Assembly: GCA_001599595.1 (NCBI GenBank) | Contig: BCHH01000004.1 | Location: forward strand, 813,905-877,904 | Source of the DNA: Beverwykella pulmonaria | Lineage: Eukaryota; Ascomycota; Dothideomycetes; Pleosporales; Melanommataceae | Reading direction: 5' to 3' | DNA: 64,000 nt | Shown: positions 54,765-64,000 of the stretch, piece after piece | How the letters are laid out: each line of letters starts with the position of its first letter | Position numbering within the stretch: the stretch's first letter is position 1 | Program-made: the position numbers and the translations under genes | The notes under the pieces: model-generated | What the model saw: only the letters and a program-made list of their open reading frames with translations | What the model was told of the DNA's origin: nothing | The model's database searches: none

Positions 54765-55115
54765 TGCGTTATGGCCTAATTTCTTCTGTTCTGCATCTCT
54801 ATTGTAACGATACCCTGTTCATATCATATTTTAGCGAGCTCCGTAGAAATCGAAGTTGAGATAAAGTTCCACGCCTCAGAGTGCCCCTTGAACACCCACG
54901 AGCATTTCAACCGCTCAATATGATGGTATCGCCTACATTTATGTGTGATGGATTTTGGGAGTGGGTGATCCTCCATAGGTATTTCGGCACAAAGGCGTAC
55001 ACAATACAAATTATTTGCCAAAATATATCATCTAGGGTATCGTAATGTATGCAAATGCACTCTTATTTCCAGCAGACGGTACAGTTTTTGTCCTCTTGCT
55101 CTACCTTTGTCTTCC
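54765..55115. other. convergent intergenic (GT8 / GT90)
   Basis: 3' flanks of two convergent glycosyltransferase genes. Nothing else is seen. Confidence 0.4.
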
Positions 55116-56553
55116 TCACGGAATGACCGAAGGATCCTTGGGCCAGTTCGCGGCAAACGCAGTCCATGGCGTTGCACGCATGACTTTGTTCCCCTTTGCA
55201 TCGCGCGTGTACAGTTTCGGCTCGAAGCCTTGCACCGAAGACCACGACCAGAAGAGGCGCCGCCAGTAGCATGTAACCTTTTCACACAATCAGCCAATGT
55301 CTGTTTCATGAACTCTCACTTTTGCAAATCCTTACTGCAGTGGGTGTCAAATACCGACGGGCAAAAGTCTCATAGCTGTTTCTCGCAATCTCCTCGGCCT
55401 CATTGTCGTGCTTCGTGTAATAGTCCATTGCCGCTTCTAGATTTCGAAAGTTCTCGGCCGCTTCGATGTAGTTGATGTCTGGGCCAGCGAGCCGCATCAG
55501 GTGCGTGTGGATTTCTTGCCACTCTAGAGGGTGCGTGATCATGGCTGAACGGCAAAGTTGAAGATATTTGAGACGCCCGGAGTAGGATGTGCCTTCGGTT
55601 TGGACGGTAAATTTGTATCCACAAAAATCCCTCAAGTTCATGACATCCTTCGTGTGCTCGTCTCTTTCATCATTTATAACCACCGGCTTGATATCACTCC
55701 AGCTCTTCCCCTCACTGACCCTAACCAACTCGCTCCTCAGCTGCGCCATCTTCACCTTGCCCCTCCAGACTACCCTCGGGTCCTTTTTCTCCCAGGGAAC
55801 CTCACGTTCAGTATCCCCGATTTCTCGCCGAATGCTGTTCCAGCTCGGCGCATGTGTGTAGTTCCAACTCCAATACGCATAGTTCGGCATCAGCCAGATA
55901 TCATTATATTCGACAGTATCTTGGCGTGTGTATCCAAAGAAGACACCTTTTGCCTTTGATCGACGGGGCAAGTCGTCGAGAGAAAAGGAAAACTCGATGT
56001 TTGGGATAGATGGGTCGGAGTTGGGGGATGTGGAGAGGGCGCGGTCGATTTGCGCAAGGGTACCGAGGATGCGTTCACGTTCGTTTCCGTTGGCGACGTA
56101 GCAGTTTTCAGGTTGACCAGAATTGACTACGAATAACTGTAGAGAAGTCAGATGGAGTTCGAATAGAGCTTGGCCCCCGTCGCCGAGAGAGGCAAAAGGG
56201 AATCCCGGAATGGGATATGTACAAACCTCACCCTGGTAGATCATGACCCGAAGCATGCACCGACCTTCCTTGATCTCAATATCTTGCATATGGACCTTGC
56301 GACCATTCCGCCTCTTGACTGCCTTATCCAAACTATGATAGAGCTTGGGGAATGCAGCATCGCACTGATCGTTTCTAAATGTATGCACATTTGAGTGCAA
56401 GTCTGCGTCGAATTTCCAATTCCTCCGAGCATATGATAGATAGCTGCCGTGTGCAGACTGTCTCCACACTGCCCACAGTTGCAAACCTATTATAGAAAAG
56501 GAAATGTAAAAAATAAGATGGGTAAACGAGAGACGGTAACCTTTGAACATCAT
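55116..56553 (-). CDS. GT90 / CAP10-family glycosyltransferase
   Basis: Three exons, 56553-56227, 56136-55336 and 55277-55116, giving 429 aa. An N-terminal signal anchor (about 11-30) is followed by the CAP10-type domain: RVMIYQGELFVVNSGQPENC, FSFSLDDLPRR, MPNYAYWSWNY, PWEKKDPRVVWRGKV, CGYKFTVQTEGTSYSGRLKYL and HTHLMRLAGPDINYIEA. The first intron (90 nt) has no stop and keeps frame, so the open frame hides it. The last exon (TCYWRRLFWSWSSV ... KDPSVIP) is out of frame with the long ORF and is gained only by splicing at GCA/GTAAGG. The relatives are xylosyl- or glucosyltransferases of capsule and glycoprotein assembly. Confidence 0.85.
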
Positions 56554-58418
56554 TTTAGCATTAGAAACGAGAAAAGCGAGAGACTGGACTGCGATAGACA
56601 GAAGAGAAGAGCAACAGCGACAACCCGAGTCGACGAGAGTCTGAGCAGATCACAGAGTATAGTTAACAAGAGCAAAAATGCATCATTATGGGGCGGTGTG
56701 GAGGATATCAGTTCGAGAAATAAGTGACCGGTTATCTCCCGCGCCTCCCCAATGCAGCAACGACGAGCGGACGCTAGCCAAATACAGCGCCACCCCTTGG
56801 TTCAGTCTACAATGCCAATGCTCCGCCAGCACTCTCTCGGCCCGCCCAGCTGCCAAGCTGCCTTGTCATCCGCAAGCTCAGGTCGAAATGATAGACTGGT
56901 GCTGATGTCGGTAGGATACGAAAGCCTCAGCCTTGTTGAGAGGACAGAGGGTGGTCCGTACATCACCTATAAAAATTGCCAAGAAGATGACTGAGTTGTA
57001 CGCAATTCTATAATTATGCACATTGGTGCATACGGAATCTGACCAGCTACGCTGTGCTACAACATATTGTGTATAGGCGCGCAACGCCCTGACGGATACG
57101 AGCCTACAAAGAGTTTCATGGACGATGAAGAGATAGGTTAGGGATAGATAATAGCATGATCATTGATAAGAAAAAACAAGGGAGATGGAAGAAGCAATTG
57201 CCATCCTAGTGGGTCCGTTGAAGATTTGTGCCTATTCGCAGCCGGGGAGGCAACTGTGGGCAGGTGGAATGTGAGGAGAACGACCGAATGCACCTCTCCA
57301 TAGGGACAGCATTGCGTTCGAAATTTGAAACAGTTGATAAGAGAGACATGGTAGGTGAACGGGGGTTGGATGATACCTGCCCTATGGAGTAAATACCCTA
57401 GCTACACCGAGTTTTCCTCTCCGATATGAGATTTACAGACCCTGGGGGCAAAACCCAAAGCGACTTCGTTGGGTGAATATTGGTGAACATTGTGCAGTGG
57501 GCATTGCCTTAAGACCGTGGATTAATGATGGAAAGGGAAGAGGTTTCATTCAAACCGAGACAAGATCCAAGAAGAGTTAGTCAAGAGCGCCAAGAATCGG
57601 TATTGCGACTAAGATTCAATTGGCTGGGAACCCTTTACGGCTGCTCGGCCTTCTCCTTCCATGAAAGATTTCCTTAATTATTCGTTAACAGCTATGCACA
57701 CGTCTGCAATGACAAGTCTGGCTTAGCAATGTTAAGTCGCGCAGTCTTAAATTCCTCGTTAACTTCAACGATGCCATTTAATATTCCATCAACTTCCCTT
57801 CCAACCGCATTCCCATCCTTGCACATCGCCTGCAAGCTCAGTCGATCCCCAATCAGCCGTGGCCCTGTGTCTTGTTTTGGGCTTCACAAATTTGTCCACC
57901 ATCTTCACAATCTCTTCACCATGCACTCCCACCGCAACCATTGGACAGAATAGCTGTAAGTAGGGTATAGGTAGGGGCTATGAAGATGTGCATTGTACAG
58001 CTAATATATATATGATTAGCCAGTGGCATATCCACGTGACGGCATGGTGTTCTGGGCTTACACGAACGCTAAAAATTTGTGAAATTACGTACAGTATTTG
58101 GCCCGGGTAGGGAGCTAGGCCGCAAGTCGAAGCTAGTGAGAACTAGTATGGAACGCGATGCCTCGAACTTCCCTGGTCGTGTAGAGCACGTCTCAATAGT
58201 CTAATATTGCTGTATCTTTTGAAATGTCTCTTCATACAATGGCTCACTAATATGGCGGGCTAGAACGCCATTCAATCCTTTCATTTGGCGCTAGCACATG
58301 AAACCCGCAAATCACGTATGAAAGGAGTTTGAGTATGGAGAAAGCCAGGAAATTATTGGGTAATATGGAGGCTGAAAGGGACAAAGTCTGACCCAATCGA
58401 AGCGGTGCTACAACAGAT
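56554..58418. other. gene-poor stretch of 1.9 kb
   Basis: No open frame with recognisable protein on either strand. About 57960-58380 is AT-rich. Confidence 0.4.
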
Positions 58419-59792
58419 CTAGACTACCTCAGAGCGCTGATTGTACTTCCAATTCCCAGCAACCTGCTCTCTCCACCTATCATTCTTCAAGATTCTCCTC
58501 ACCCTCGCTTCCAACCACGCTGTGTTGCCCCAGAATCCCCAGCTCGCCTGGAATCGCAACCAATCCACAAGCGCAGTCTCCCAGTGCATCACAAAGATAT
58601 CCCAGTCATACTCCATTTTACTCACATCCTTCAAATGAATCCAATACCTCTTTAACAACGCTTTCTCCCCTTGCTGTATCTCCAGTTCCTGTGACACAAT
58701 GCCATTGGCATCTCCAACCAACATGTCGAGAGGAATCGAACAAGTGAATAACTTGGCAAGATCGCATACTCCAAGACCGAGGCCTGTGTACTGGAAATCG
58801 TAGAATGCCACTTCTTCTCCGGAGACGCTCGTAAATAAATTCTCGCTTTTTACGTCCCCATGTAGGAGTGTCTGGTATTCTTCTGTCGGGCCCCAGCCAC
58901 TTTCTCGAGGTGCCAACACATTAGCAACCATGTCAGATATTGAGTCATTGTCTTCTTCCCATTCAGTCAAAGGCTCATTCCATTCCGAGTCGTAGTCTGA
59001 GGCGAGATTTTGGTACTCCTTCCGTCGCGTTGCAAGATAGGTGTACCCTCCATTCAACCACACGCTTTTCCGGGTTGTATCGTTTGAATCATGTGTCATC
59101 TCTTCCAATGGTGGACGTACGAGTGAGCGGTGATCCAGGTCTTTTACTCGCGGCCACCAAAATCCATGGAAGCCAGATAGCCAATCGAGTGCAGCGTGGA
59201 CTTGGGTCGGAGATAGCGCCTCTCGCTTTTCTCCCGCTACTGGATACTGTTGGCGGAGGTCACTTAGAATCATGGCTGTCGTAGAGGTGCCCTCGGGGCG
59301 GCGCTCGTTTATGCTAACAAGGCATTTTGCAACCGGGACCGACGAAGGAAGGAGTGGGGCCAGCTCCGAGTAAAAATATTGTTCCACTTGGTAGCTGAGG
59401 ATCTTCCGCAAATGACCCTCGTCATTGTCTTTTGTTGGTGGAGGCGTGATTAGTTTGAGGATGAAGGACTGGGTTTCCTGCGGCGTGGATACGTTGGAGT
59501 TCGCTGTTGATGTCGACCTTGAGGTTTGGGCTGACGAATCTAGCGATATGTGCGGAGAGGCGGTGAGGTGACATATTTGACCATATCCAGCCCATAATGA
59601 TTGAATGACCTTAAGGGAATGGAGCTGCAGGCCTTTCGAAGCGAGGAGAGAGGAGGCCACTGAGGCAGGAGAAGGTGGAGGGGACATGACAGGGTTTGGT
59701 GAGACTGGGGTGCGATAATTGAGAACAATGAGAACGACGGGCAGACATAGGGCCAGCACAAGCTTCCAGCGGATTGTGAACAAGCGCAGCAT
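58419..59792 (-). CDS. membrane-anchored kinase-like (APH/choline-kinase fold) protein
   Basis: 457 aa from the ATG at 59792; the open frame extends 20 codons upstream without an ATG. A hydrophobic anchor lies at about 10-27 (KLVLALCLPVVLIVLNY), then a Ser/Pro-rich stem. The rest has the eukaryotic-like phosphotransferase fold: SFILKLITPP (Lys strand), HLRKILSYQVEQYFYSELAP, the catalytic loop LLHGDVKSENLF (HGD-x4-N), and the metal Asp in FYDFQYTGLG. It resembles APH/EcKinase-like small-molecule kinases; the substrate is unknown. A deletion of regulatory parts is not evident. Confidence 0.75.
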   Translation of the reverse strand: MLRLFTIRWKLVLALCLPVVLIVLNYRTPVSPNPVMSPPPSPASVASSLLASKGLQLHSLKVIQSLWAGYGQICHLTASPHISLDSSAQTSRSTSTANSNVSTPQETQSFILKLITPPPTKDNDEGHLRKILSYQVEQYFYSELAPLLPSSVPVAKCLVSINERRPEGTSTTAMILSDLRQQYPVAGEKREALSPTQVHAALDWLSGFHGFWWPRVKDLDHRSLVRPPLEEMTHDSNDTTRKSVWLNGGYTYLATRRKEYQNLASDYDSEWNEPLTEWEEDNDSISDMVANVLAPRESGWGPTEEYQTLLHGDVKSENLFTSVSGEEVAFYDFQYTGLGLGVCDLAKLFTCSIPLDMLVGDANGIVSQELEIQQGEKALLKRYWIHLKDVSKMEYDWDIFVMHWETALVDWLRFQASWGFWGNTAWLEARVRRILKNDRWREQVAGNWKYNQRSEVV

Positions 59793-59883
59793 TGGGCGTG
59801 GAAAGTGGCACGTGAGTGGCAGGCAGCGGACTGTGCCACGAGGTGCCCTCACTAGCCTAATTTAGTCTAGTATCTCAAATCTG

Positions 59884-60250
59884 TTAACGTTTAAACGTGT
59901 GAGGAATATGTCCTCGTACCCCGACCTCCACGACGCCTTTGATGCCCCTGGAACTCGTTCCGACATGGAACTGGTATGTTCCTCCATCAAACGCACACGA
60001 ATCTTTCTCGACATCATACCACTCATCCGTCTTCTGACCAACCCAATCTTAACAGTTTGCGCCTCCTTTTCTTCGATGAATACTTTCTTGAACCCAACCA
60101 GTGTTCTCGGCGCGGTCTTCAACTCCTTCTTTGCCAATTAAATCGATATACTTGTATGACTACAGTACCCGCAACATTCCCAATATTGGTCACTAGCACG
60201 GAAATCGTCGCCGACCCACACTCTCCGTCTTAATTGCCTAATTTGAGATT
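59884..60250 (-). pseudogene. GH3 beta-glucosidase C-terminal (Fn3-like) relic
   Basis: Pieces in different frames line up with the fibronectin-like end of GH3 beta-glucosidases: ATISVLVTNIGNVAGTVVIQVY, then RTLVGFKKVFIEEKEAQTVKI, then DEWYDVEKDSCAFDGGTYQF and HVGTSSRGIKGVVEV, ending at the stop at 59884. At least two frameshifts separate them and the catalytic domain is absent. Confidence 0.75.
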
Positions 60251-60883
60251 ATGTCGGTGAGTGCAAATTCCATACCACTCCCACCATATCCGAACCGCTA
60301 CACAGGTTGTATGTCATATTTATAGAACCATCAGTGTCCGATCAGCGTGCCGTCACCGTACTCGAGACGATCATTCTCCACGTTAGCAGGAAACCATTTA
60401 TGGCTCACATGGTCTTCGAGATGAAACCACCGTGTACGGCATATATGGCGGTCACCGTACGTTCAAACAAAAGTCTGTTTACGGATCTGTAAGCAACTCA
60501 CCGGTACTGGCTGTCATACGTATGTACAGAACAATTGACCCGTACAGGCTCTTCAAATACTACGGTTTTACGGTATACTTACAGTTAACCACACTGTGCA
60601 TTAGACCCAATTATGGCGAGGGATTTGATAATTGAAAAACAAAGAGGAGAATCTCTTTGGAGCACCATGTTTCCCACCGCCGCTCCTTTAGCCCGTAGCC
60701 TAACAACTGGATTTTCGAAGTTCCGACCCCCTAGTGGTGACTCTGACATGTTCATCATCGGAGCAAGCAACACATGGGCCTGCTTGGATTTCGTTTCCTC
60801 GCCTCGGATCCGGCCAATCAACTCAATCATGCCTGATCCGAACACCGAGGATAACGGCCTTTAGTCTACGTAGTCGCTAGGTA
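60251..60883. other. intergenic between two relics
   Basis: No gene recognised. A short frame at 60613-60864 has no known domain. Confidence 0.35.
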
Positions 60884-61294
60884 ATGATCGCTTACGACGC
60901 CTATTTCCACCTCATAACCACGTTCAAGTCGCTGAACACAGCTATTACCTTTGTTGGCACTATTCCAGCAGCGTTGATGGCTGAGCCATCCATTAACTGG
61001 AAGGGTAGAGAGTTCGGCATCTGTCTCTCCGTTATTGTCCAGATCATTAGAGTGGCTCTGCAAGCTTCGGCACAGCATATTACCATGTTTATCATTGGTC
61101 ATTTCTTCATTGGTGCTTGTAGCGGTCTCGCCCAAGTTTTCCCGCGTTTTTGCGTTGGGACTATACTTCACCTGCTGGGCAGTTGGCTCACTGCGGGGTC
61201 TGCCCTGGTGCAAATAATCCCAATCCATATTACAAGAAAAGCAAGGTTGATCACAACAGACTGTTCAGATAAACTCAACATAGGCAAGTCTTGA
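60884..61294 (+). pseudogene. MFS sugar-transporter N-terminal relic
   Basis: About 135 residues resemble TM1-TM5 of sugar porters: YDAYFHLITTFKSLNTAITF, the MAEPSINWKGREFGI stretch (degraded GRR loop), VALQASAQHITMFIIGHFF, then IGACSGLAQVFPRF (normally GFGTGLAQ with a conserved P). The frame decays after about 61200 and no later TM region is found. Confidence 0.6.
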
Positions 61295-61712
61295 AGCAAG
61301 TACACGCTGCTTGAATGGAATAATTCAGCACGGGTGGCTCATCTACATCAAGAAATTTTGTAACGCGTCCGTTACTGTGTTCTGATCCTACAATGGGTAC
61401 AACTACACGGATATTGTAAGCTGGAATCGACACTAAACTCACTTCTTATTCTTTATTGATGATTTGGGCATTTAATACTACATGAGGCATTGTTGGGTGG
61501 GTAAATGATCGATTGTTGCTCCGCCTTTCTTACGTTGTGCTGTGCAACACTTAACAGTGATTAAAGACTCCAAGCTCGGAGGAGGACTAACTCGTACGGT
61601 TAGACTCTCGTTTGGTCTACGTTTCCATGACTTGGGCTAGCAGGCGAAATAGGAAAACCCTGGAGAGAGAAGACTAGGCAAACAAACGTCGGTATCAAGA
61701 GTATAACCACAA
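61295..61712. other. intergenic
   Basis: 3' flank of the dioxygenase gene. Nothing else is seen. Confidence 0.4.
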
Positions 61713-62845
61713 CTATACGGATACTGCACCAAGTTCATACCCATTTGCCGATTCCTTTGTCCCGTTCGTCGTTCCATTCGCCTTCTTTACAACCTCGAAA
61801 TCGACATAACTCATCCCACAAATCCACTCAATAACCGGCTCATATAGCAACAACTTCGCCTTACTCCCGGCCATGGCCCCACTCAATGCGACCCAATTCA
61901 GGACCTCATGACCTCCATGCCCCGCCTCTTTCTCTACCTCCTCATACGTCAGCCCCTTCAACCACTCGGTATCCCCCTTGCAGAACTTGTCTAAAAACTT
62001 GCGATCCCAGTCGGCATTCACTAATGGGTGAGAAGAATTGAGCGGATACTCGTTTTTCTTTGCCATCTCGACTTCGTAGTCGTCAAATTTGACGAAGAGG
62101 TCCGGGTTATCCTTGAGTACAGATTTGCCGTATGTTTGGTACTCTTTCATAAGGGCGAGGAAGGGATCGGAGGGTGGGTCCCCGGCTTGTGTGGGACTCC
62201 AGTAGGGAGGCCAGTGGGAGAGTCCGCCGGTGCATAGGAAGGCTACACGGATCTCTTCTGGGAGAGCTTTGGCGGCTTTTCGGCAGGCTTCACCGAGGGC
62301 ATAGGCGCGCGAGTATCGCATCAGTGGCGGCGTGAAGACGTTGAGGAAGATGGGGACTATGGAGACATTGGGTAAGTTGACTTTCATCAGCACCCATGGC
62401 ATGAGTAGGTTATTGCCATACTCCACTGCCCCCGTCCGCGCACAATCAAAGCCCTGGTCTACTAGCGAGTTGATTAAGAGCTCCGCGACTTTCGGGTTTC
62501 CAGGGAATTGTGTTTTCTTGCTGATGCGAAGAGGTTCCATCCATTGGTCTGCCGGGCCTTCATGAACTGGTGCAACTGACACAGCAATCGTGGGCATAAG
62601 GTTGCGGTAGAAGTTCTCGAAGTGGTCGTCCAGAAAGGCGAAGATGACATCAGGCTGAGCGTCTTCGAGTGTAATGCCCAAGTCTCGCGTTGCTTTTTCA
62701 GTGGAGGCACGTTGTTCGGGAGGTGCAGTCTCTGGGAAGCCGATGGCGCCTGCATGAATGATTAGTGGGTCTCTCCATGGGCGGAGACGACATAAAACAC
62801 ACCTGGGGCATGCGAAAGCCCGATTCCAGCAACAATTTTGCCCAT
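61713..62845 (-). CDS. LigB-type extradiol ring-cleavage dioxygenase
   Basis: Two exons, 62845-62803 and 62749-61713, giving 359 aa. Class III extradiol dioxygenase (LigB superfamily). Metal-site signatures: H12 in GLSHAPG (exon 1), DDHFENF (H57, E59), and the catalytic-type His in GGLSHWPPYW. These Fe(II) enzymes open catechol-type rings, such as protocatechuate or gallate relatives; the substrate is not known here. The gene would lose H12 without the 43-nt first exon. The C-terminus has a short Asn/Gly/Thr-rich tail. A further ATG at 63089 with a GTAAGT donor exists upstream but does not join in frame. It is divergent from an NmrA-like reductase, 401 bp apart. Confidence 0.85.
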
Positions 62846-63246
62846 TACCAACTATGATGTCCTGACTTCAATGTGCCGAATAGGGCGTGGATGACAAAGC
62901 GAAATGCGGGAGAAGAGTGGCGCAATTCGATGGCTGGATGATAAACAGGAAAGCCCGAGATGTTGCAGAACTCAGATGCAGAATATAAACAGACTTACCC
63001 TCCTCTAATGGCCATCTTGGAACCCCAGCGATCAGATACCGGAACTTAGGGATCTTGAAGAATGCGTGTGTGAGGGGCACTTCGGACATTTACGCTCGCC
63101 GCCAAACGCCTCGCAGTGGACATCGCCGCACAACAACGCAACGCTTTGCTGGTACGCGTCCAGAAGCTACAATCGCCAGCAAGTGACGACCTTGCTCAAA
63201 AACGTCGGAAAACTATCCGCTTGCCCGAGTCCAAACCCACACCACC
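62846..63246. promoter_or_regulatory. shared divergent promoter (LigB / NmrA-like)
   Basis: 401 bp between divergent starts. An ATG-led open stretch at 63089-62997 on the minus strand followed by GTAAGT may be a 5'-leader exon. No TF site is assigned. Confidence 0.4.
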
Positions 63247-64000
63247 ATGGCCTCATCTCCAGTGCCCTCCAAGGTCCTGCTCTTCGGCGCAACCGGCGTT
63301 ATCGGAAAATACATACTCTCTGCACTCATCTCAGCGCAGCCACCTTTCGAGAAAATCGGCCTGTTTACGTCGCCGGGAACGGCGGAGAGGAAGAGCGAAG
63401 ACCTTGAGAAGTTGAAGGAGAAAGGTGTTGAGGTTATAGTTGGCAATGTGAATTCTGAGGTGGATGTGAAGATGGCGTTTCAGGGCAAGTTTAGCCTACC
63501 ATACCCTGTTGAGCATTTCACACCTCCTAACCCATTACCACATTGAGTATGCTCATATGTGCTCTAACATCGTGTTCCCATAGGCTTCGACACTGTCGTC
63601 TCTGCCCTTGGCCGCAATGTCATCCTGACCCAAATCCAACTCCTCGACCTGGCCGAGGCCACTCCCAACATCCACACCTTCTACCCCTCTGAATACGGCA
63701 CCGACATCGAATATTCACCTTTGTCTGCCTTTGAAAAACCACACCAACTCAAGCTCCAAGTGCGAAAGCACATACGAGACCACATTTCGCGGCTCAACGT
63801 CACGTATCTCGTGACCGGCCCGTACTCGGATCTGTACATTGGGAAATTGAACGGGGATCTAGTAACAGCAGGTTCCTTCGATGTTAAAAACAAAAAGGCG
63901 ACATTACTTGGGACAGGTAATGAGAAAGTTAGTTTCACAACCATGCACGACGTTGGCGTTCTCCTCGTCTCCGCCCTCAAAACACCCGTTACCACCTCCC
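63247..64000 (+). CDS. NmrA-like / isoflavone-reductase-type NAD(P) protein (partial)
   Basis: Partial at the right edge: exon 1 63247-63484, exon 2 from 63584 to the window end. Rossmann start [14 protein letters not shown] (GxxGxxG). [23 protein letters not shown] and [14 protein letters not shown] match the NmrA / PCBER / isoflavone reductase group, atypical short-chain dehydrogenases that reduce aromatic substrates or sense NAD(P). The intron (63485-63583) has a GCAAGT donor with a CTAAC branch and TAG acceptor, a standard GC-AG intron; no GT donor keeps the frame. Confidence 0.85.

Noticed and set aside
57729..57953. 75-codon plus-strand frame in the gene-poor stretch
   Set aside because: Starts at an arbitrary ATG, has no homology I recognise and lacks any supporting splice or promoter signal.
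62997..63089. Upstream ATG with GTAAGT as first exon of the LigB gene
   Set aside because: No acceptor joins it in frame with MGKIVAGIGLSHAPG, which already fits the family start; kept only as a possible leader exon.

Overview
The window is nuclear DNA of a filamentous ascomycete (Pezizomycotina). The grounds are many short introns (about 45-60 nt, GTANGT donor, CTRAY branch, YAG acceptor), dense genes on both strands, and families typical of these fungi: HET-domain NLR, AA9 monooxygenase, SAT4/rhodopsin-type membrane protein, reducing polyketide synthase, MFS hexose transporter. Most real genes are split by introns, so the exon limits given here were built by joining frames at splice sites and checking phase. 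The class is not fixed by the sequence.

Layout. 1-31.7 kb is a housekeeping block: a CaaX-ended two-module Cys protein, a disordered protein, MLH3, a polysaccharide deacetylase, a YCII protein, the ribonucleotide reductase large subunit, mitoribosomal bL17m, a Pep12-type syntaxin, NDC1, SCY1, a voltage-gated proton channel, a PABPN1-like RNA-binding protein, UBC9, PEX19, an unknown conserved protein and an AA9 monooxygenase. 32.6-33.4 kb is the C-terminal remnant of a pogo/Fot1-type transposase. 34.0-37.5 kb is a HET-NB-ARC-TPR NLR gene holding a 786-base assembly gap in its repeats. 38.4-38.7 kb holds a tRNA-Arg(UCU) gene that only folds once three spliceosomal-type introns and one ordinary tRNA intron are removed; this is the most unusual object in the window. 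39.4-45.6 kb has a disordered protein, a dihydrofolate synthetase with a long C-terminal extension, and a hexose transporter.

46.5-53 kb is a gene graveyard: an NLR scrap, the 3' end of a reducing polyketide synthase, the tail of an efflux pump, a duplicated fragment, two copies of a 66-bp MITE-like element, a SAT4 pseudogene and a frameshifted unknown gene. 53.6-59.8 kb returns to intact genes: a GT8 and a GT90 glycosyltransferase arranged convergently, a 1.9-kb gene-poor stretch, and a membrane-anchored kinase-like protein. 59.9-61.3 kb carries relics of a GH3 beta-glucosidase and a sugar transporter. The right end has a LigB-type extradiol dioxygenase divergent from an NmrA-like reductase that runs off the window.

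Functional links. The RNR promoter has a cluster of ACGCG (MCB-type) sites, fitting cell-cycle control. LigB and NmrA share a promoter region and may act together on an aromatic compound. The two sets of relics suggest loss of a secondary-metabolite locus and of a beta-glucoside-use locus. No rRNA gene, CRISPR array or bacterial-type operon was seen.
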